Assembly (NCBI GenBank): GCA_021904315.1
Contig: CM038920.1
Location: forward strand, 18,848,001 to 18,912,000
Direction: 5' to 3'
Origin: Sphagnum magellanicum
Taxonomy: Eukaryota; Streptophyta; Sphagnopsida; Sphagnales; Sphagnaceae
Length of the DNA: 64,000 bases
A program made the position numbers and the translations under genes. The notes beneath the pieces were generated by a model. The model was not told where the DNA came from and did not search any database. It saw only the letters and a list, made by a program, of their open reading frames with translations. This document shows, one piece after another, positions 25,301 to 37,499 of this stretch; the stretch's first letter is position 1; every line of letters begins with the position of its first letter.

Positions 25301-27670
25301 AATTAAGTAGATCTATGACCACACATGAACATCCTCTCGAGGGGACAACAATATTGTTTGAGATACTGTGAAGAAAACCAATCATTATCCTCAAGTTTAA
25401 AGAATGTGAAAAGTACCAAAATACAATATGTCCTTAACAAGATGTGGAGAACAAGTTATAACACTTAATAAACATGTGCATGAGTTTGGGCCCAAGGTAT
25501 AATAATTTATCGAATAAAATAACATGGAACAACAAATGAAACGTATCGATCTTAGTAGCTTTAATAAACTTTCAACCCTTTTGCCTTATTGCCAAGGAAT
25601 TGGAAAAACATGGGGCCATGTGATTTGGATTTCTGCAACTAGTTAAAAATATTTATATTGGGAAAGATTAACAGCTTTTTAGTTGCTGCACCTTCACTAT
25701 AGTAATGCCTTAATGTTTCAAGCTACGCCTTCATTATAACAACACCTTGCCATCCACATCCACTACACCTTCAATATAACAATGCCCTATCATTTGCAAT
25801 AGCATTAACAGATCACCTTTGGTGTAACAACGCCTTGTCATTCACAACAACATTAGTAGTAGTGCTTTAATGTAACAATGTTTTGCCATCAAAAGAAAAT
25901 ACCCAATGTTGAAGGGAAAAACAGAGCTTGGGGGAGCTTGGTAGGAAAAGAGAGATGGAAAGAAAAACAAGGAGAAAGAAGGAAAGAAGGGATAAGGTTC
26001 CACCATCCACAAGTTTAAAGTAATCTTTATTTTTGGTATTTTTTGTGATTTTACCATATAAACACCCGTTTGGGAAGGAACATAAAAAAATTGCAATAAG
26101 GTATTTGTAAAGGCCTATAAAAGAAAATTTGATTAATTTTTCATTATTTTGATTTAAATATTTAAATGCGTACCTTTGGTTTTATAATGACCTTGGATGG
26201 CTGGTCATATTTGGATGTGAGATAGATGAATTGGATTATCTTCCTCCATGTTGTCTTTGAATATTAGTGCCCTTGGTCCACAATTAGGAGCATTTAAGAA
26301 AAAAATATTTCCTTATGTTTTGTGAAGAGGAGGAAAAAAAGTAAGTATTTTCCCTTTTAATCCCATCTATCACATAATAATAATACCAACAAAAAGATAT
26401 CAAAAAAAGATGTTTAAATAATCCAACATATATGATTGATTGCATTTTTAAAATTTTGGAAATATAGTTTATGTTATTTAATAAGGCATGTCATAAAAAA
26501 AATTCAAAATAAAAAAATTCAAATTATCCAAAAATATTAGGTGAAATTTATTTTAACATGCTTTTACACTCATGACCTAATCTTTTCATTAGTGGATAAT
26601 GAAAACCACTCCTTTGAAAAATAATAAAAAATCCATACTTTATGTTGTCAATATGTGTCTTGAATGGAATATTCATGTGTCTTTTCAAATTGGGAATGAA
26701 AGGATAAAAGGATGTGTCACATCTATTTTTTTATGGCAAAATGTTTTTAAACAAATAATTTTCTACACATTGTTCAAACAAGTAGCCATGATATAATTTA
26801 GGATTTTAATAAAAAAAAAATTCATATCTAGTCTATAACAAAATGTGGCTAAATCTCCTTGTGAATGATCATTAGTGTCACAACATCACAAAATTAGAAA
26901 AAAAAACATATTGGGATCTATGTATGAAGCAAGGTGGTTTATTTTGTTTTGTTTTGTTTGTCACGTTGAAATCTCCCAAACCACAAAGCTCCATGTCATG
27001 CTCTTGGTATCTTCAAAAAGATCTTGATGAATAGGGGTGCACATACTTGGTTTGAAATTATTTGGAACTACAATGTAGATGCCATTGATTATTGAGTCAT
27101 TTTCTCAATGAAGATTAATTAAAATCAAAACTGAAAACTATATTGGAAATTGGGAGCTTTCTTGGTGTTATTGGAAAGCCCTTGACAAGTCAAATTTGAT
27201 AGAGTTTATTTAACAATTTTTAGAGCTAAAGTGTGAAAGTATCAATATTAAATTGATTATGTATTAGAACCATACTATCAAATGTAATAGACCAACTGAC
27301 ATGTTCATGAATATTTTTGAAAGGAAAATTCAAGTAAATATACCACCACAATATAAATACATGAATACAATCATATAGTTAGCCTTGATCGCTTTCTATC
27401 ATTTTTACAAAATCATTTTCATACATTACATAAATTCATCATTATAACATTAATTTTTCATGTGTCACAATTCTTATAGGTGATTTCAACATTGACATGT
27501 TTACAACTTCAAATGGATTTGATTTTCATCAACTTTAAGAATTTATGAGCACATTCAACATCAAATTCCATAATCATATTTCAACTCAAAAAAAAAATAA
27601 TATTAACAAATGTCCCAAATAATCAAGTGTATCAAAAGGTTATCAACTAGATCATCATAAATTTATTACA
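22341..27670. other. Intergenic, AT-rich, no gene recognised
   Basis: Contains an A24 tract at 24787-24810 and three telomere-like TTTAGGG units near 25210-25232. The open frames at 23902-24189 (minus) and 24473-24733 (plus) have no recognised domain. No terminal repeats were found. Confidence 0.35.
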
Positions 27671-28640
27671 TTGCATTCACTGACGCATTCCCAACTCCTT
27701 AAAGGACCCAAATGTGGGTCCAAATGGAACATAGTGGAAGAAGGAGGAGTCGGGGCACGTTCCCTAACTCACAACACTTTGAGGGGTAGAGGGGCGTGTT
27801 GGAGTCCCGGGATGGGACTAGGAAGAGTTGACAAGTTTCATTCACTCACACGGGCCTGCACACAACCCACACAAAGTGGTTAGTGCATAGTTGGAACACC
27901 CTTGGTGCTAGGACGAGCCACGGGCAACACGGACACATAAGACTCACCATGGCCCGAACTTGGGGGAAGCCACAACCTTCCCCCTTGTAGTATACTTTGT
28001 GCCTGGCCACGGAGCCTACATCCAAATGGCTTTTCTCTCCTAGGTCTCCTGAGTGGGAGTCCCGGAATCCCGTCAATTAGGACTCCTGCGACTTTGGAGC
28101 CTCATAACTTTGCGAGCAGACCTTCGATTGAGGTGTGGTCTGAAGCAAAGTTGTAGCTCTCGTCAAGAGCTTTCCAACGATATGTGGCAAGCCCCCCTGC
28201 AATTAAGTAAATCAAGTCGATTCCCGACTTTTTGTGGTCGGGAGTTAAACTGACAATTTGACTCCCGACCCTTCTTTTGGTCATAACTTATGTTTCAGAT
28301 GTCCAAATGAGCAATGCAAGCCCCTTTTAGACATCTACGTTCCAAGAGCTTTCCAATGATATAAAGAACGTCACAAGCCATTGGGTTTTGACCCCTCAAA
28401 TCGCTCTCTGAAGTTTCGGAAGTTCACCGGGACTCCATCTCCCAAAGTGGGAGTTGCCTTGGGAGTGTGAGTGTTCATTCCCTCACACTCCTTCACACTT
28501 TTTTACACTCCCGGGAGTATGTGATGTGACTCCCGGGCTTCCTCTTGCATTAACTTTCGGATTTCCTCTTGGCCCGCAACCTTGCAACCCCTTTGCCTTG
28601 GTCGCGAACCCAAAGCTAGGGTTGCGACATTCACAATTTC
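27671..28640. other. GC-rich island, probably part of an LTR retroelement
   Basis: Composition changes sharply: this stretch is clearly richer in G and C than the AT-rich DNA on both sides. It contains repeated short words such as GACTCCCG, CTCCCGGGAGT and AGAGCTTTCCAA (the last at about 28165 and 28345). Several open frames run on both strands without a recognisable protein. The direct repeats and composition fit an LTR or the untranslated part of a retroelement. I could not find a matching second LTR, a primer site or coding motifs. Confidence 0.35.
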
Positions 28641-30031
28641 TAACAATTTGCCCTACTCAATCAAAAGTAACAAATGTTGCTTCCATTTAACACACAATAA
28701 TGTGTCATATGTTATATATGTATACATTTTTGCAATAAATTTTTTTAATTATGAAAAAGACAATGTTGTTTCATAATTCCCACCATCTTGTTCGAAGGGT
28801 GCATCCATAATAAAAAGAGCCAGTTGTCCCAAGGTCCAAGTCCTCTTTAAGGACTATATTTTTTCAAGTTTGAAACATGGCCTCCATGTTTTGGATAGGG
28901 CCCATTATAAGATGATAGTGTCAACTTCAAAATTTTAATTCACAGGTGTTTCCATGAATTTTCAAACAATATGTAATTAAATCTATTTTTTAATTATAAA
29001 ATTTCAAGTAAATCAAATGTTTAGATTTCAACAAAAGTAGACATGTCAATATTTTTTAAATAGTATATGTTTCAAACCTTTAATGATACATTATACATTG
29101 AGTTTATCAAACATACCTTTTTTTAACATCATTCCAAATGGAGCAAAACATATTCACTCAAAAAAAAAGTAATCTTATATAACACATTCAATATTGATGA
29201 AAATGCAACCTTGCCTTTGCTTATACTTAAATATATATTTTTCTTTGAGAAAGTTCTTCAAATTATGTAGTTTTAATAATAAAAAACACATTTAGACATT
29301 AAAAAAGACTATTGTGGATAATTAAAATAAAATATATATTCAAAACTTTAACCATACCATGCCCTCATAATCATCAATATATGGTCATCCACAATTTTTC
29401 AAAATTAATAATTTGGTTTTACATAAAAATAAAAAATGTTCAAAATTTTAACACTTAGTCCACATTGAATTGTCCACTTTTTACTATACACTTTATGACT
29501 AATGAAACATATCGAAATTGCACAAAATTCATTCTATTGAAAATTCATAAGTATATAAACATTTTAAAAACAATTTCATTAAATTGTAATCCTTACAACT
29601 CATGTAATCATTTTTCAAAGTAATGGGGATGTAGGATTTTATGCGTGTACATGTAGTCCTTAACTCATTTTATAATGAATGCACCCTCAAACATAAATAT
29701 ATTTAAAGACTTTCACATAACTTGAGTACAATCAAATTTTATTAAAAATAGTTGTTCTATTGGGCACTTGTCTTTCAACAACATTGACAACACCACGTTT
29801 CATTCATTGCTCTTGTTTAATGCTTGCCTTGATTATGCTATCAAGGAGGGTGACACGTGTGATGTTTCTACTATCTTAGAAGAGAATTTTACAAGGTTTA
29901 CGTTTAGGCAAAGGTTTAGACAAATTTTTGTCTAATTGTTTACAAATGGTTAGTTCGAAAGTTTTTCTTTTCAATTTCATGAGTTTAGTGGATTGGCAAT
30001 CCTCAACAAAAAGACTTAGCCAAACTTGGTT
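28641..30031. other. Intergenic, AT-rich, nothing recognised
   Basis: No open frame above 70 codons with any domain, and no repeat structure beyond simple A/T runs. Confidence 0.4.
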
Positions 30032-30192
30032 GACTATGCTAGAAATACCATTTTATGACTAGTTTTTATTGAATATATTAATCGATTATACAATTCGTAG
30101 TTGATTCAAACTCATTATTTATGACATTTTTAGTCACTTATTCTCTTGTAGTCATATACGATTAGTCATAAAATGACATTTTTGATGTAGTG
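30032..30192. mobile_element. Short CACTA-like MITE
   Basis: Read on the minus strand the right end starts CACTACATCAAAAATGTC and continues CATTTTATGACTA. The left end on the plus strand starts GACTATGCTAGAAATACC and continues CATTTTATGACTA. The ends share about 22 of 30 positions, including 13 identical bases in a row. Length is about 161 bp. The right terminus follows the CACTA rule; the left has lost its first base and no 3-bp target duplication is visible. Confidence 0.5.
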
Positions 30193-30654
30193 ACTGCAAT
30201 TTGAAAAAGTAAAAAATAAAAATGTGAAGACTTACAAGAACCTATAATCTAAATATGCCGATTTCAACAAAAAAAAAAATTCCTTAGAGATGTGACAAAT
30301 TTGAAAAAAAAATCCCCAAAAAATCCTTTGTAAAAGTTGCATTGCAACCACCCCCCCTTTTTTCTTTTTGAAATTTTTCGAAATTTCAGATAACACAAAA
30401 TTGAGTAAAAAACAAGAAAAAGAATCCTTGAATTATGCGATTACATAATGCAATATCTACATCAAAACCAATGAGATTAAACATCAGGTCACAAAAAGCC
30501 TCAAGATCACAACAAAACAATAGAAGGCCCTAAACCCTAAACCCAAACGCCTGTAAAATTCAATGAACCATTTTCTATAGAAAAAAAATGACAGCAAAAA
30601 AAATTGTACAAAAAGACCGTAGTGGTTTCACACTTCTCCCTGCTCTGGAAAAGT
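30193..30654. other. Intergenic between a MITE and the ALKBH6 upstream region
   Basis: AT-rich, with a CCCTAAACCCTAAACCC telobox-like cluster at about 30529-30545. Such words occur in many plant promoters, so it may belong to the ALKBH6 promoter, but that is inference. Confidence 0.35.
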
Positions 30655-30756
30655 TACGCTAATGAACGCTAATAAGAGCTCTAAGGTACGCTAATTCGAG
30701 TGGGCGTCAACCGTCCGACGCTAGCTTAGGTTGGCGTGTTAGCGTTCATTGGCGTA
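30655..30756. promoter_or_regulatory. 18-bp inverted repeat upstream of ALKBH6
   Basis: TACGCTAATGAACGCTAA at 30655-30672 is matched by TTAGCGTTCATTGGCGTA at 30739-30756, inverted with a single mismatch across a 66-base centre. A third TACGCTAA word lies at about 30693 inside the loop. The block is less AT-rich than its surroundings and ends about 245 bases before the start codon. It could be a small foldback element or a promoter structure. Confidence 0.6.
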
Positions 30757-30999
30757 TCCCTTGCCTTCGTCTCTCTCGCGAGTGCGCTGGGCAATGCTCT
30801 GTTCTCTGTACAGATCCGGACAACAGCCCAGCTGCTGCAGATGATATAGGATGTGGCACGATCTGCGACCTGCTGAGAAAAATTAGGAACCTAAGGATGA
30901 TGTCTGGTGCGTAGAATCTGAAGCAAAAGGTGGCGGAATAAAATTTTTTTAGCAGGAAGTAGACTTCTCCAATTTGGTTTGGATATAGCTAGCTTAGTT

Positions 31000-33900
31000 A
31001 TGGAGAACGGGATCATCACGAAGGGATCTGAACGTGGTGAGCAGGAAACGGAGGAGACGGTGTTGCGACCTTTTTCTGTGGGCTCATTGCCTTCCATATA
31101 CTACATCCCTGATTTCGTGTCTCCGGCAGAGCAGAGTCACCTCCTCCATCAGGTTGGTGTCGAACTCTTTAACCCTGTTTTTCTTTTTCTCCATGGTAAT
31201 CTATCTCTAGGTCTCGGGAATAGAGTTTCAAACTACCCGTGGATGATCATGTGATCTCAAAATCAAAATCTGTTCGTAAAGACTTGCTTTCGGCTACTTT
31301 TCAATACTTTGAAGGAAGATGATCGATCTGGTAAGGTTCTTGTACTACATACCCAGCCTTCAGGTTTCAAGAGCGACCCATGCTCACGAACACTTGAGGA
31401 AGTCGCTCAAGGATGGCTATGAATTTTGCGTTTAGGGTTTTAGGGTTTTGGACTCTCTGCAAAGAAGCCGCAATCACGGTTGCAAGAAGGAAATGGTTGG
31501 GATATAATTGAGCTTCTTGTGTTTGTGATTTGGTTATGCATGAGAGCTACAACTTGTGAGCGTGGAATATATGTGCGGGGACGAAGACAAACCGCACCTT
31601 CTGAGAAACAGAATTAGGGTTTGGTGCTCTTTTGTTGCAGAGCTAAGAATTAGGGTTTGGTATCTCTTTTGTTCTTTTGTATCTTACTGGAGTGCAGCCC
31701 CCCTGACAGATTGTGCCTTGACACAAATTTCATGTTCCTGCAGATTTGGTTTTGGTGTCATTGTTGTATTTTAGTAAAGAAGGTGTGAACTGCTTCTGCA
31801 TATGGCGTGAAGTGCTGCAACATATTGCTTTCAGCACTCACTCATGAGTTTTGACTTTTAAGCAAGCAGAAAAAGTGTTCAGAACCCTCTTGGCTTTTCT
31901 TGCAGGTGAATGGTGCTCCTATGACCAAGTGGAAGATGTTGAAGAACCGGCGGCTTCAGAACTGGGGTGTGTTTAAAGAATCTCATTTCTTGCAATTTTT
32001 CATAGAAGTCTGGTCCTTCTTTTGTGTTTTTGCATTTGGCATTTGGCATTGAGCAAAGGCCAACAGTAAATCTTCAACAATCAATACTAGTTGAGCAATC
32101 TGGAAATGATGTTTTGTGTGGCTTTGACAACAGGTGAAGTCTTTGCATGCTGTTCTCAATCAATGACTTTTCTGACTGCAAATATACAAATACAAAGTTT
32201 TAAACCTTGGAGCTAGATTTTTGTGTGTGTGTGTGTTTCCAGCTTCATGCTCTTGCAGCATTCCATTACACTTTTAGAGGCATGATGAGGCTGATGATTG
32301 AGGGCATCAGGTTCAGATTTGGTTTAAGATTTAGAGATCAGGGGTCTCAGGTTCATCCCCAACTCCTAGCTCACTCAGAAGGCTGATTGTTGCAAGTACT
32401 CAATGAATGAAACAGGTGGCGTTGTGCATGAGAAGGGCCTGCTTGCACAAGTGTGTTAGTATCACCATCTTATTGTCACCTCTTTCCTACCTTTAGTAAG
32501 CAAGCATTATTCATAAACCTGAGAATAATGGCAAACATCACATATTGATTGATGCATAAATCTCCTGTCAGTGATGATAAGTTCAAGTTCTATTCAATAA
32601 CCAAACAATCACTGTTACACAGAGAGTTTTGATTCGAAGTATGCATACCTCCAATTCTGCAGTTCTGAGTTAAGTCCCAACTTCATTGGCAACTGAATTG
32701 GTTTTCTTGGTTTGATGAATGCAGTGCCACCATGGTTGATAACTGTGACTCAGAGGATAGCAAAAGAAACAACCCTGTTTCCGGCACCTATCAACCACGT
32801 TCTTGTGAATGAATATCTTCCAGGCCAGGGTATCATGGTGTGCACCTTACCTCTATGGCAGATTCTTCTATCTGTTCACATTCTTCATCAAATGCTGTGA
32901 TTCTCAAGGAGAACTAGATGCTTAATTGCATGACCTGCTTGTCTGGGGCTGTTTGCCTCCAGGATACTGATGGGCAGTTCAAGGTAGAAAAGTATTATTG
33001 AGCTAGGTCTTGTCTTGAATATGTTGGATCCCTGCTGATTATGTCTGGCACATGCACCTAAGGTGATAGAGGTTTTTGGTGTATGTGGAGAACTACAGGA
33101 CTTGAATGTATATAGCATCTAATTAGACTATGTTGTGCAGCCACATCAAGATGGTCCACTCTATCATCCAGTAGTGGCAATTTTGTCTCTGGGATCTCCA
33201 GCCCTGATGCGCTTCACTCCACATGCTCGCATCCTTGGAATCACCAAAGAAGGTACTTCACGACTTGCTGATAAGTCAAGGTTTGCATTATGTTCTGGCA
33301 ACAGACATCACAGGCAAACTTCCATGTTGGGTTATATTATACTAAACCAGAAAAAGCCTCATTGATACAGTTGGCAACAAACTGTAATCTGGAATGAACC
33401 ATAGTGTCTCAGAACTTGAAATTGGACTGCGTCAGGAAACAGTGAAAGAAGGGTTTTTTCACTTGCAGTTTCATCATTCAGCTGATAACAAAATGCAGGG
33501 ATTGGTGGGTGAGAGAAAAGTTTTCACTTGCACTTTCATGATTGAGATAGTAACAAAATTTCAGGGATTGACGAGCAACAGCAACAGCACACAAGATCTC
33601 AGGGAGGAAAAGAACTGTCTACATTTTCAGTAGCTCTGATGCCTGGGAGCCTGCTGGTTTTCAAGGACTCTGCATATGAAGGTCTGTAATCATTGGTACC
33701 TGTCACAACAACACCATCCAATTTGAGTTTTTTGTGGAAGATGATGACCATCAAATTGCTGAAAATTATTTTTGTTGTGTTTGCAGATTATCTGCATGGG
33801 ATTGATGAGAGCTCAGAACACATGTTGGATGAGACGGTATGCATTCTCTGTGACACCCAGACACACGAGTCATGCTCTTCAGAGTTTTGCATAATCATTG

Positions 33901-34142
33901 GAAATGTTAGGCAGTTTTGTAGGATTGACTGTGAGTACATGTCTACTTTCTGGTTGCAGGTAGTGAATGCATATGCATGCATTTGTCAAGATGAAGATAG
34001 GCATAGAGATGGTCTTCAAGAAGTGCAGTCAATGCCAGCAGAAGAGCAATGCACTAAAGGCATCCTGAGAAGAACTGGAACTCGGGTTTCTCTCACATGC
34101 AGACATGTTTCAAAAATACAGAAAAACTTCCTTCGACTTTAG
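31000..34142 (+). CDS. ALKBH6: ALKBH6-type 2-oxoglutarate/Fe(II) dioxygenase, 8 exons
   Basis: Predicted exons: 31000-31152, 31906-31966, 32416-32454, 32725-32837, 33141-33252, 33565-33681, 33787-33836, 33960-34142. All introns are GT-AG and the phases join to one 275-residue frame, close to the size of other plant ALKBH6 proteins. The N-terminal part has SIYYIPDFVSPAEQ (AlkB-family lead-in), then KNRRLQNWGGG, LPPWL and NHVLVNEYLPGQGIM. The iron ligands are His124 and Asp126 in PHQDG and His202 in DYLHGI. Arg257 and Arg263 in RTGTRVSLTCR match the 2-oxoglutarate-binding arginines of the family. The protein should oxidatively demethylate nucleic acid; plant ALKBH6 has been linked to RNA methyl marks. 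ATG 31000 is the first in-frame ATG before the conserved block. The TGG-GGT junction at exon 2/3 gives one extra Gly relative to Arabidopsis. All key residues are present, so the gene looks functional. Confidence 0.95.
33456..33590 (+). repeat. Duplicated splice-acceptor segment in ALKBH6 intron 5
   Basis: TTTTCACTTGCA, TTTCATCATT, a GATAA-like stretch and ACAAAATGCAGGGATTG (from 33456) recur from 33521 as TTTTCACTTGCA, TTTCATGATT, a GATAG-like stretch and ACAAAATTTCAGGGATTG. Both copies carry an AG acceptor (ending at 33498 and 33564) followed by GGATTG. Only the second leads into the conserved open frame; using the first meets an in-frame stop after a few codons. Confidence 0.75.
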
Positions 34143-34506
34143 TCATTGTTCAAGGGGAGTTTGTAGGTTACATTTTTTTGGTGGTCATTTGCTGCAATAT
34201 GACCAGAATTTGGAAGCCTGATTTTTTTGTAATTAAAATTTTCATTCCATTCGCTCTGGCTTATTGTGATTAGTCACACCATTATTAACAATTATCAATT
34301 TCAATGTAGATTCTGGTATTTTACCCTAAACCCTACGGTGTTGTTTTTTAATCTGGGTAGAATCATATGTCCATATTGAAAGAAAAAGAGAATTATATAT
34401 GTGGATCGAGAGTACATGTCATCTTTTTGGCAAATGAGCAGTCTTCCATTTTTTGGTGGATATTGCCAAACATCAAAAAGGCGGGGAAAAAGCATCTCAC
34501 AATGTT
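34143..34506 (+). other. ALKBH6 3' untranslated and downstream region
   Basis: AT-rich sequence after the stop codon with AATTAAAATTTT at about 34231 as a possible near-upstream polyadenylation element. No other gene is seen. Confidence 0.4.
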
Positions 34507-34722
34507 GGTTATGTCTTATTGAAGTTACCTGTTGATTTTTTCTTTTCCATTTTGACACTTAGGTTTTCTTCAAGTCCACAATATTGATGCTTTTTCAATG
34601 TACCTCTTCTACCTGGTTATGTCTTATTGAAGTTACCTGTTGATTTTTTCTTTTCCATTTTGACACTTAGGTTTTCTTCAAGTCCACAATATTGATGCTT
34701 TTTCAATGTACCTCTTCTACCT
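34507..34722 (+). repeat. Perfect 108-bp tandem duplication
   Basis: The block starting GGTTATGTCTTATTGAAG at 34507 is repeated at 34615. I compared the two copies base by base and they are identical over all 108 bases. The absence of any difference means either a very recent duplication or an assembly artefact. Confidence 0.95.
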
Positions 34723-36025
34723 TTTCATCTTTTCTGGTTTTTGGATTCGTACTTCATCATTAGCACTAATTTAATCTTTTATAAACTTGGTTCTTTAATA
34801 TTGGTACCAAGGTTTTTTGTTTTCTTGTATACAAAATTAATGGTGAAAAGCATATTTCATTTTGGGTGACATGTAAGGTAACTTTCACAATACCAAATTT
34901 AAGGTTCATTATATCAATTGCTAGAACACTAGAGGGATTTCAAGTGCAACATGACATGTTCAATTCCAATTTGAACAATTGATTTAGGGTTGTTAGAAGG
35001 GACGTTCCTAGAGTCCCTCTTGGCATTCCTAGCATAAGGTTTTTTACTTTTCTTTTTAAACTTAAAGTTCATATTTAAGTATGGGTGAAAGTTGAAACCA
35101 GTGTTGTGCAGGTACTTGAATTGAAGTATTAAAAGTTAAAACCAATGGTTCTGGATGTGGGTATCAACAACTTGACCTCACTAAATCTAAATATTAAGAA
35201 CTAGATCTAAACCTTTATTTGGGAACTGTCAATCACAGTAAAATCAAAGTAAAATTCAAAACCTTTCACCCACCTATTTTCAGTGGAGAAACCCTAGAGG
35301 ACCTACTCGAGTTTTAATGTTTTAAACAAGAACTATTAGGGTTTCTCTCATCACCTTGAATTTGTGTGTTTGAGTTTGCTTTTGTAGATAAGTTGTGAGC
35401 TCTAATTTTGATCTATTCAATTTTTCTAAGTATGTGCTATGATTATTGTCTATCTGAGCTCTAATTTCTCTAGTGCTTCCGTTTTTCTTGTGTATGTGCT
35501 TATTTTGAAATCAGAACCCTAAATCCTAATTGTACCTAGAATTGCATTCACTTCAACAACCCTAAACCTTACACCCAATAATTGCCCTGAATTGAGAGAA
35601 GTAAATTGAATGACATTCGAAGGTTCTAAATTATTTTTAAAAAAAATTCAAAACCTTATCTGAATGGGTAACCAAAAATTAAAAATATAGAATAGCCAAG
35701 ACCATATGTTCTCTTCAAAATCAATACTCACACAACACCAATTCAAATTTATCTTTTATTGGTGTGCCCAAAAAATTTCTTGGCACCTTAGCCGTGTTTT
35801 TCAACATCCTTTATCATGCTTCTAGACGCCATATTATCTTTCCCATTGCTCCTAGCATCCCTAGTGCTAAAAAAAAAAGAAAAAACAATCTTTTTGTTTC
35901 TTTTTTTACATCCCCAATGTGCTTTTGGGCATTGTTGTTGTCCCGTGGTTTCCTTCTCAACACCCCCATAATTAAGAATTTTTTTCAATGTCCTTTAGCA
36001 CCATTGTCGGGAAAAAAACCTTAAT
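34723..36025. other. Intergenic, no gene recognised
   Basis: Around 35098-35160 there is a stretch (ACCAGTGTTGTGCAGGTACTTGAATTG, then ACCAATGGTTCTGG in order) similar to the reverse strand of 56750-56872, so an unnamed dispersed repeat is shared. The 35764-36024 open frames on both strands have no domain. They may be the decayed outer part of the 5' LTR of the next element. Confidence 0.35.
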
Positions 36026-36240
36026 CTAGTTGGGAAGTCTACTATGGGTCAAATCCCTTTCGCCTTGGGGTTGAAAAGAATGGCTTCCAATAATGAGCTT
36101 GAAATCAAGGTTTTGAGCAAGGACTACTGGTGCATGTAACTTAAGTGCATGCTAGGAGGCCATGGGTGCGAGGATGTGTTGAGGCTGAATCCAAGTACAA
36201 TAGTTGGTATCAAAGTGATTCTTTGAGAGGACTTGGAAGA

Positions 36241-37130
36241 AAAAGGGGGAAGATGGATCTAACACAAACACAAGTGGTTGTGGACAAGCCCAAAAGGAAG
36301 TACAACTTTAAAAAGGAAAAGGAAATGAAAGCTTGAAATGTTGAATCTCAAAAAGCTTGGGGCAATGTTTGCGAGCGAACCCTTGAACTCTAATGATGGA
36401 AAAATGTTAGAGAGATTGTGGAAAAAAAAAGTCTCCCCTAAGATAAGCTGGAAAAAGATCACAAAGGCAAGAATAAAAGGTTCCTTGTCCAAACATAGAA
36501 AAATTTCTTTGGCAAAGGACAACGGGAAACAACAAATCCAAGAGGAACTTGTTCAAGTGGACTTTGGATCATCGAGCAAGGGTGACAACTTGACCCTCCC
36601 ATTAACTTTTCAAAAACGAAATAAGGGTGGAAAGCCACCCAAGGAATGTAAATAAGGTTGAAAGAAGTTCTAATTTTGCAAAGCATGGGGGACGGGATGT
36701 CCCTTGAGCAAGAAGGTAAGAACGAGGTGTTGGCTTAAGAGCAAGCTTTTATGGGGCTTGTGATGAGGGCATTGAACCTTTTACTTATTGGGGATGTGGT
36801 GGAGTTGGTTAATTCCTTTCAAACCATGATCCTATAGCAAAATGTGACCTAAGAAGCTTTAATGCAAGTGTTGGTTGAAAAGGGAATGGTGTCAACATTC
36901 ATGAATATAACATCAATGAAATTGATCAATGCAAGGTATATGAACCCTTTCATTAGGAATGAGGTGAAAATGAAGAGAGTTCATGAATGGGTTCTACAAG
37001 TGGAAACTTACATGGAGATTCAATGTTTGGTCATGGACTTGGAATGGTTCTACATCATTCAAACCTTGTTGAAGGTCCATGCCAAAGTTGGCTCTAAGTT
37101 AATGAACTTTCATATGTTCAAATTATAATT
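36241..37130 (+). pseudogene. Gag-like remnant of the Gypsy element
   Basis: Broken open frames (36338-36655 and 36862-37128) lie between the primer site and the reverse transcriptase. The second contains HEWVLQVETYMEIQ, which resembles the gag capsid region of plant Gypsy elements (a W, then an ETY pattern). The assignment rests mostly on position. Confidence 0.4.
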
Positions 37131-37499
37131 CTACATTGACAAATGTTGGAATAAATGTGGTAGTTCTTTCTAAGTTAGAACCAATTAAGTTTTTTGTTTT
37201 GTTGATGCAAAGTGAATATGGGAAGAAATCCAAGCCAAATGTGGTAATGTAACTCCCCAAATGCATTTTTGACTCATTTAATAAACTTTCAAACATTTTA
37301 ATGAACAAATTACCTCAATCCTTTCCTTTATACAAAAAGGTTAACCATAAGACTAAAATGGTGCCTAGGTCAATCAATTTTGTCATCCAAGCGACCATAT
37401 GGGTTGAACAAAACATAATTAGAGGAATTAAAAACAAAAATTAACAACCTCTTCATTCGGGGTACATAAAATGTAAAAAATCATTTTATGAACAAATAA

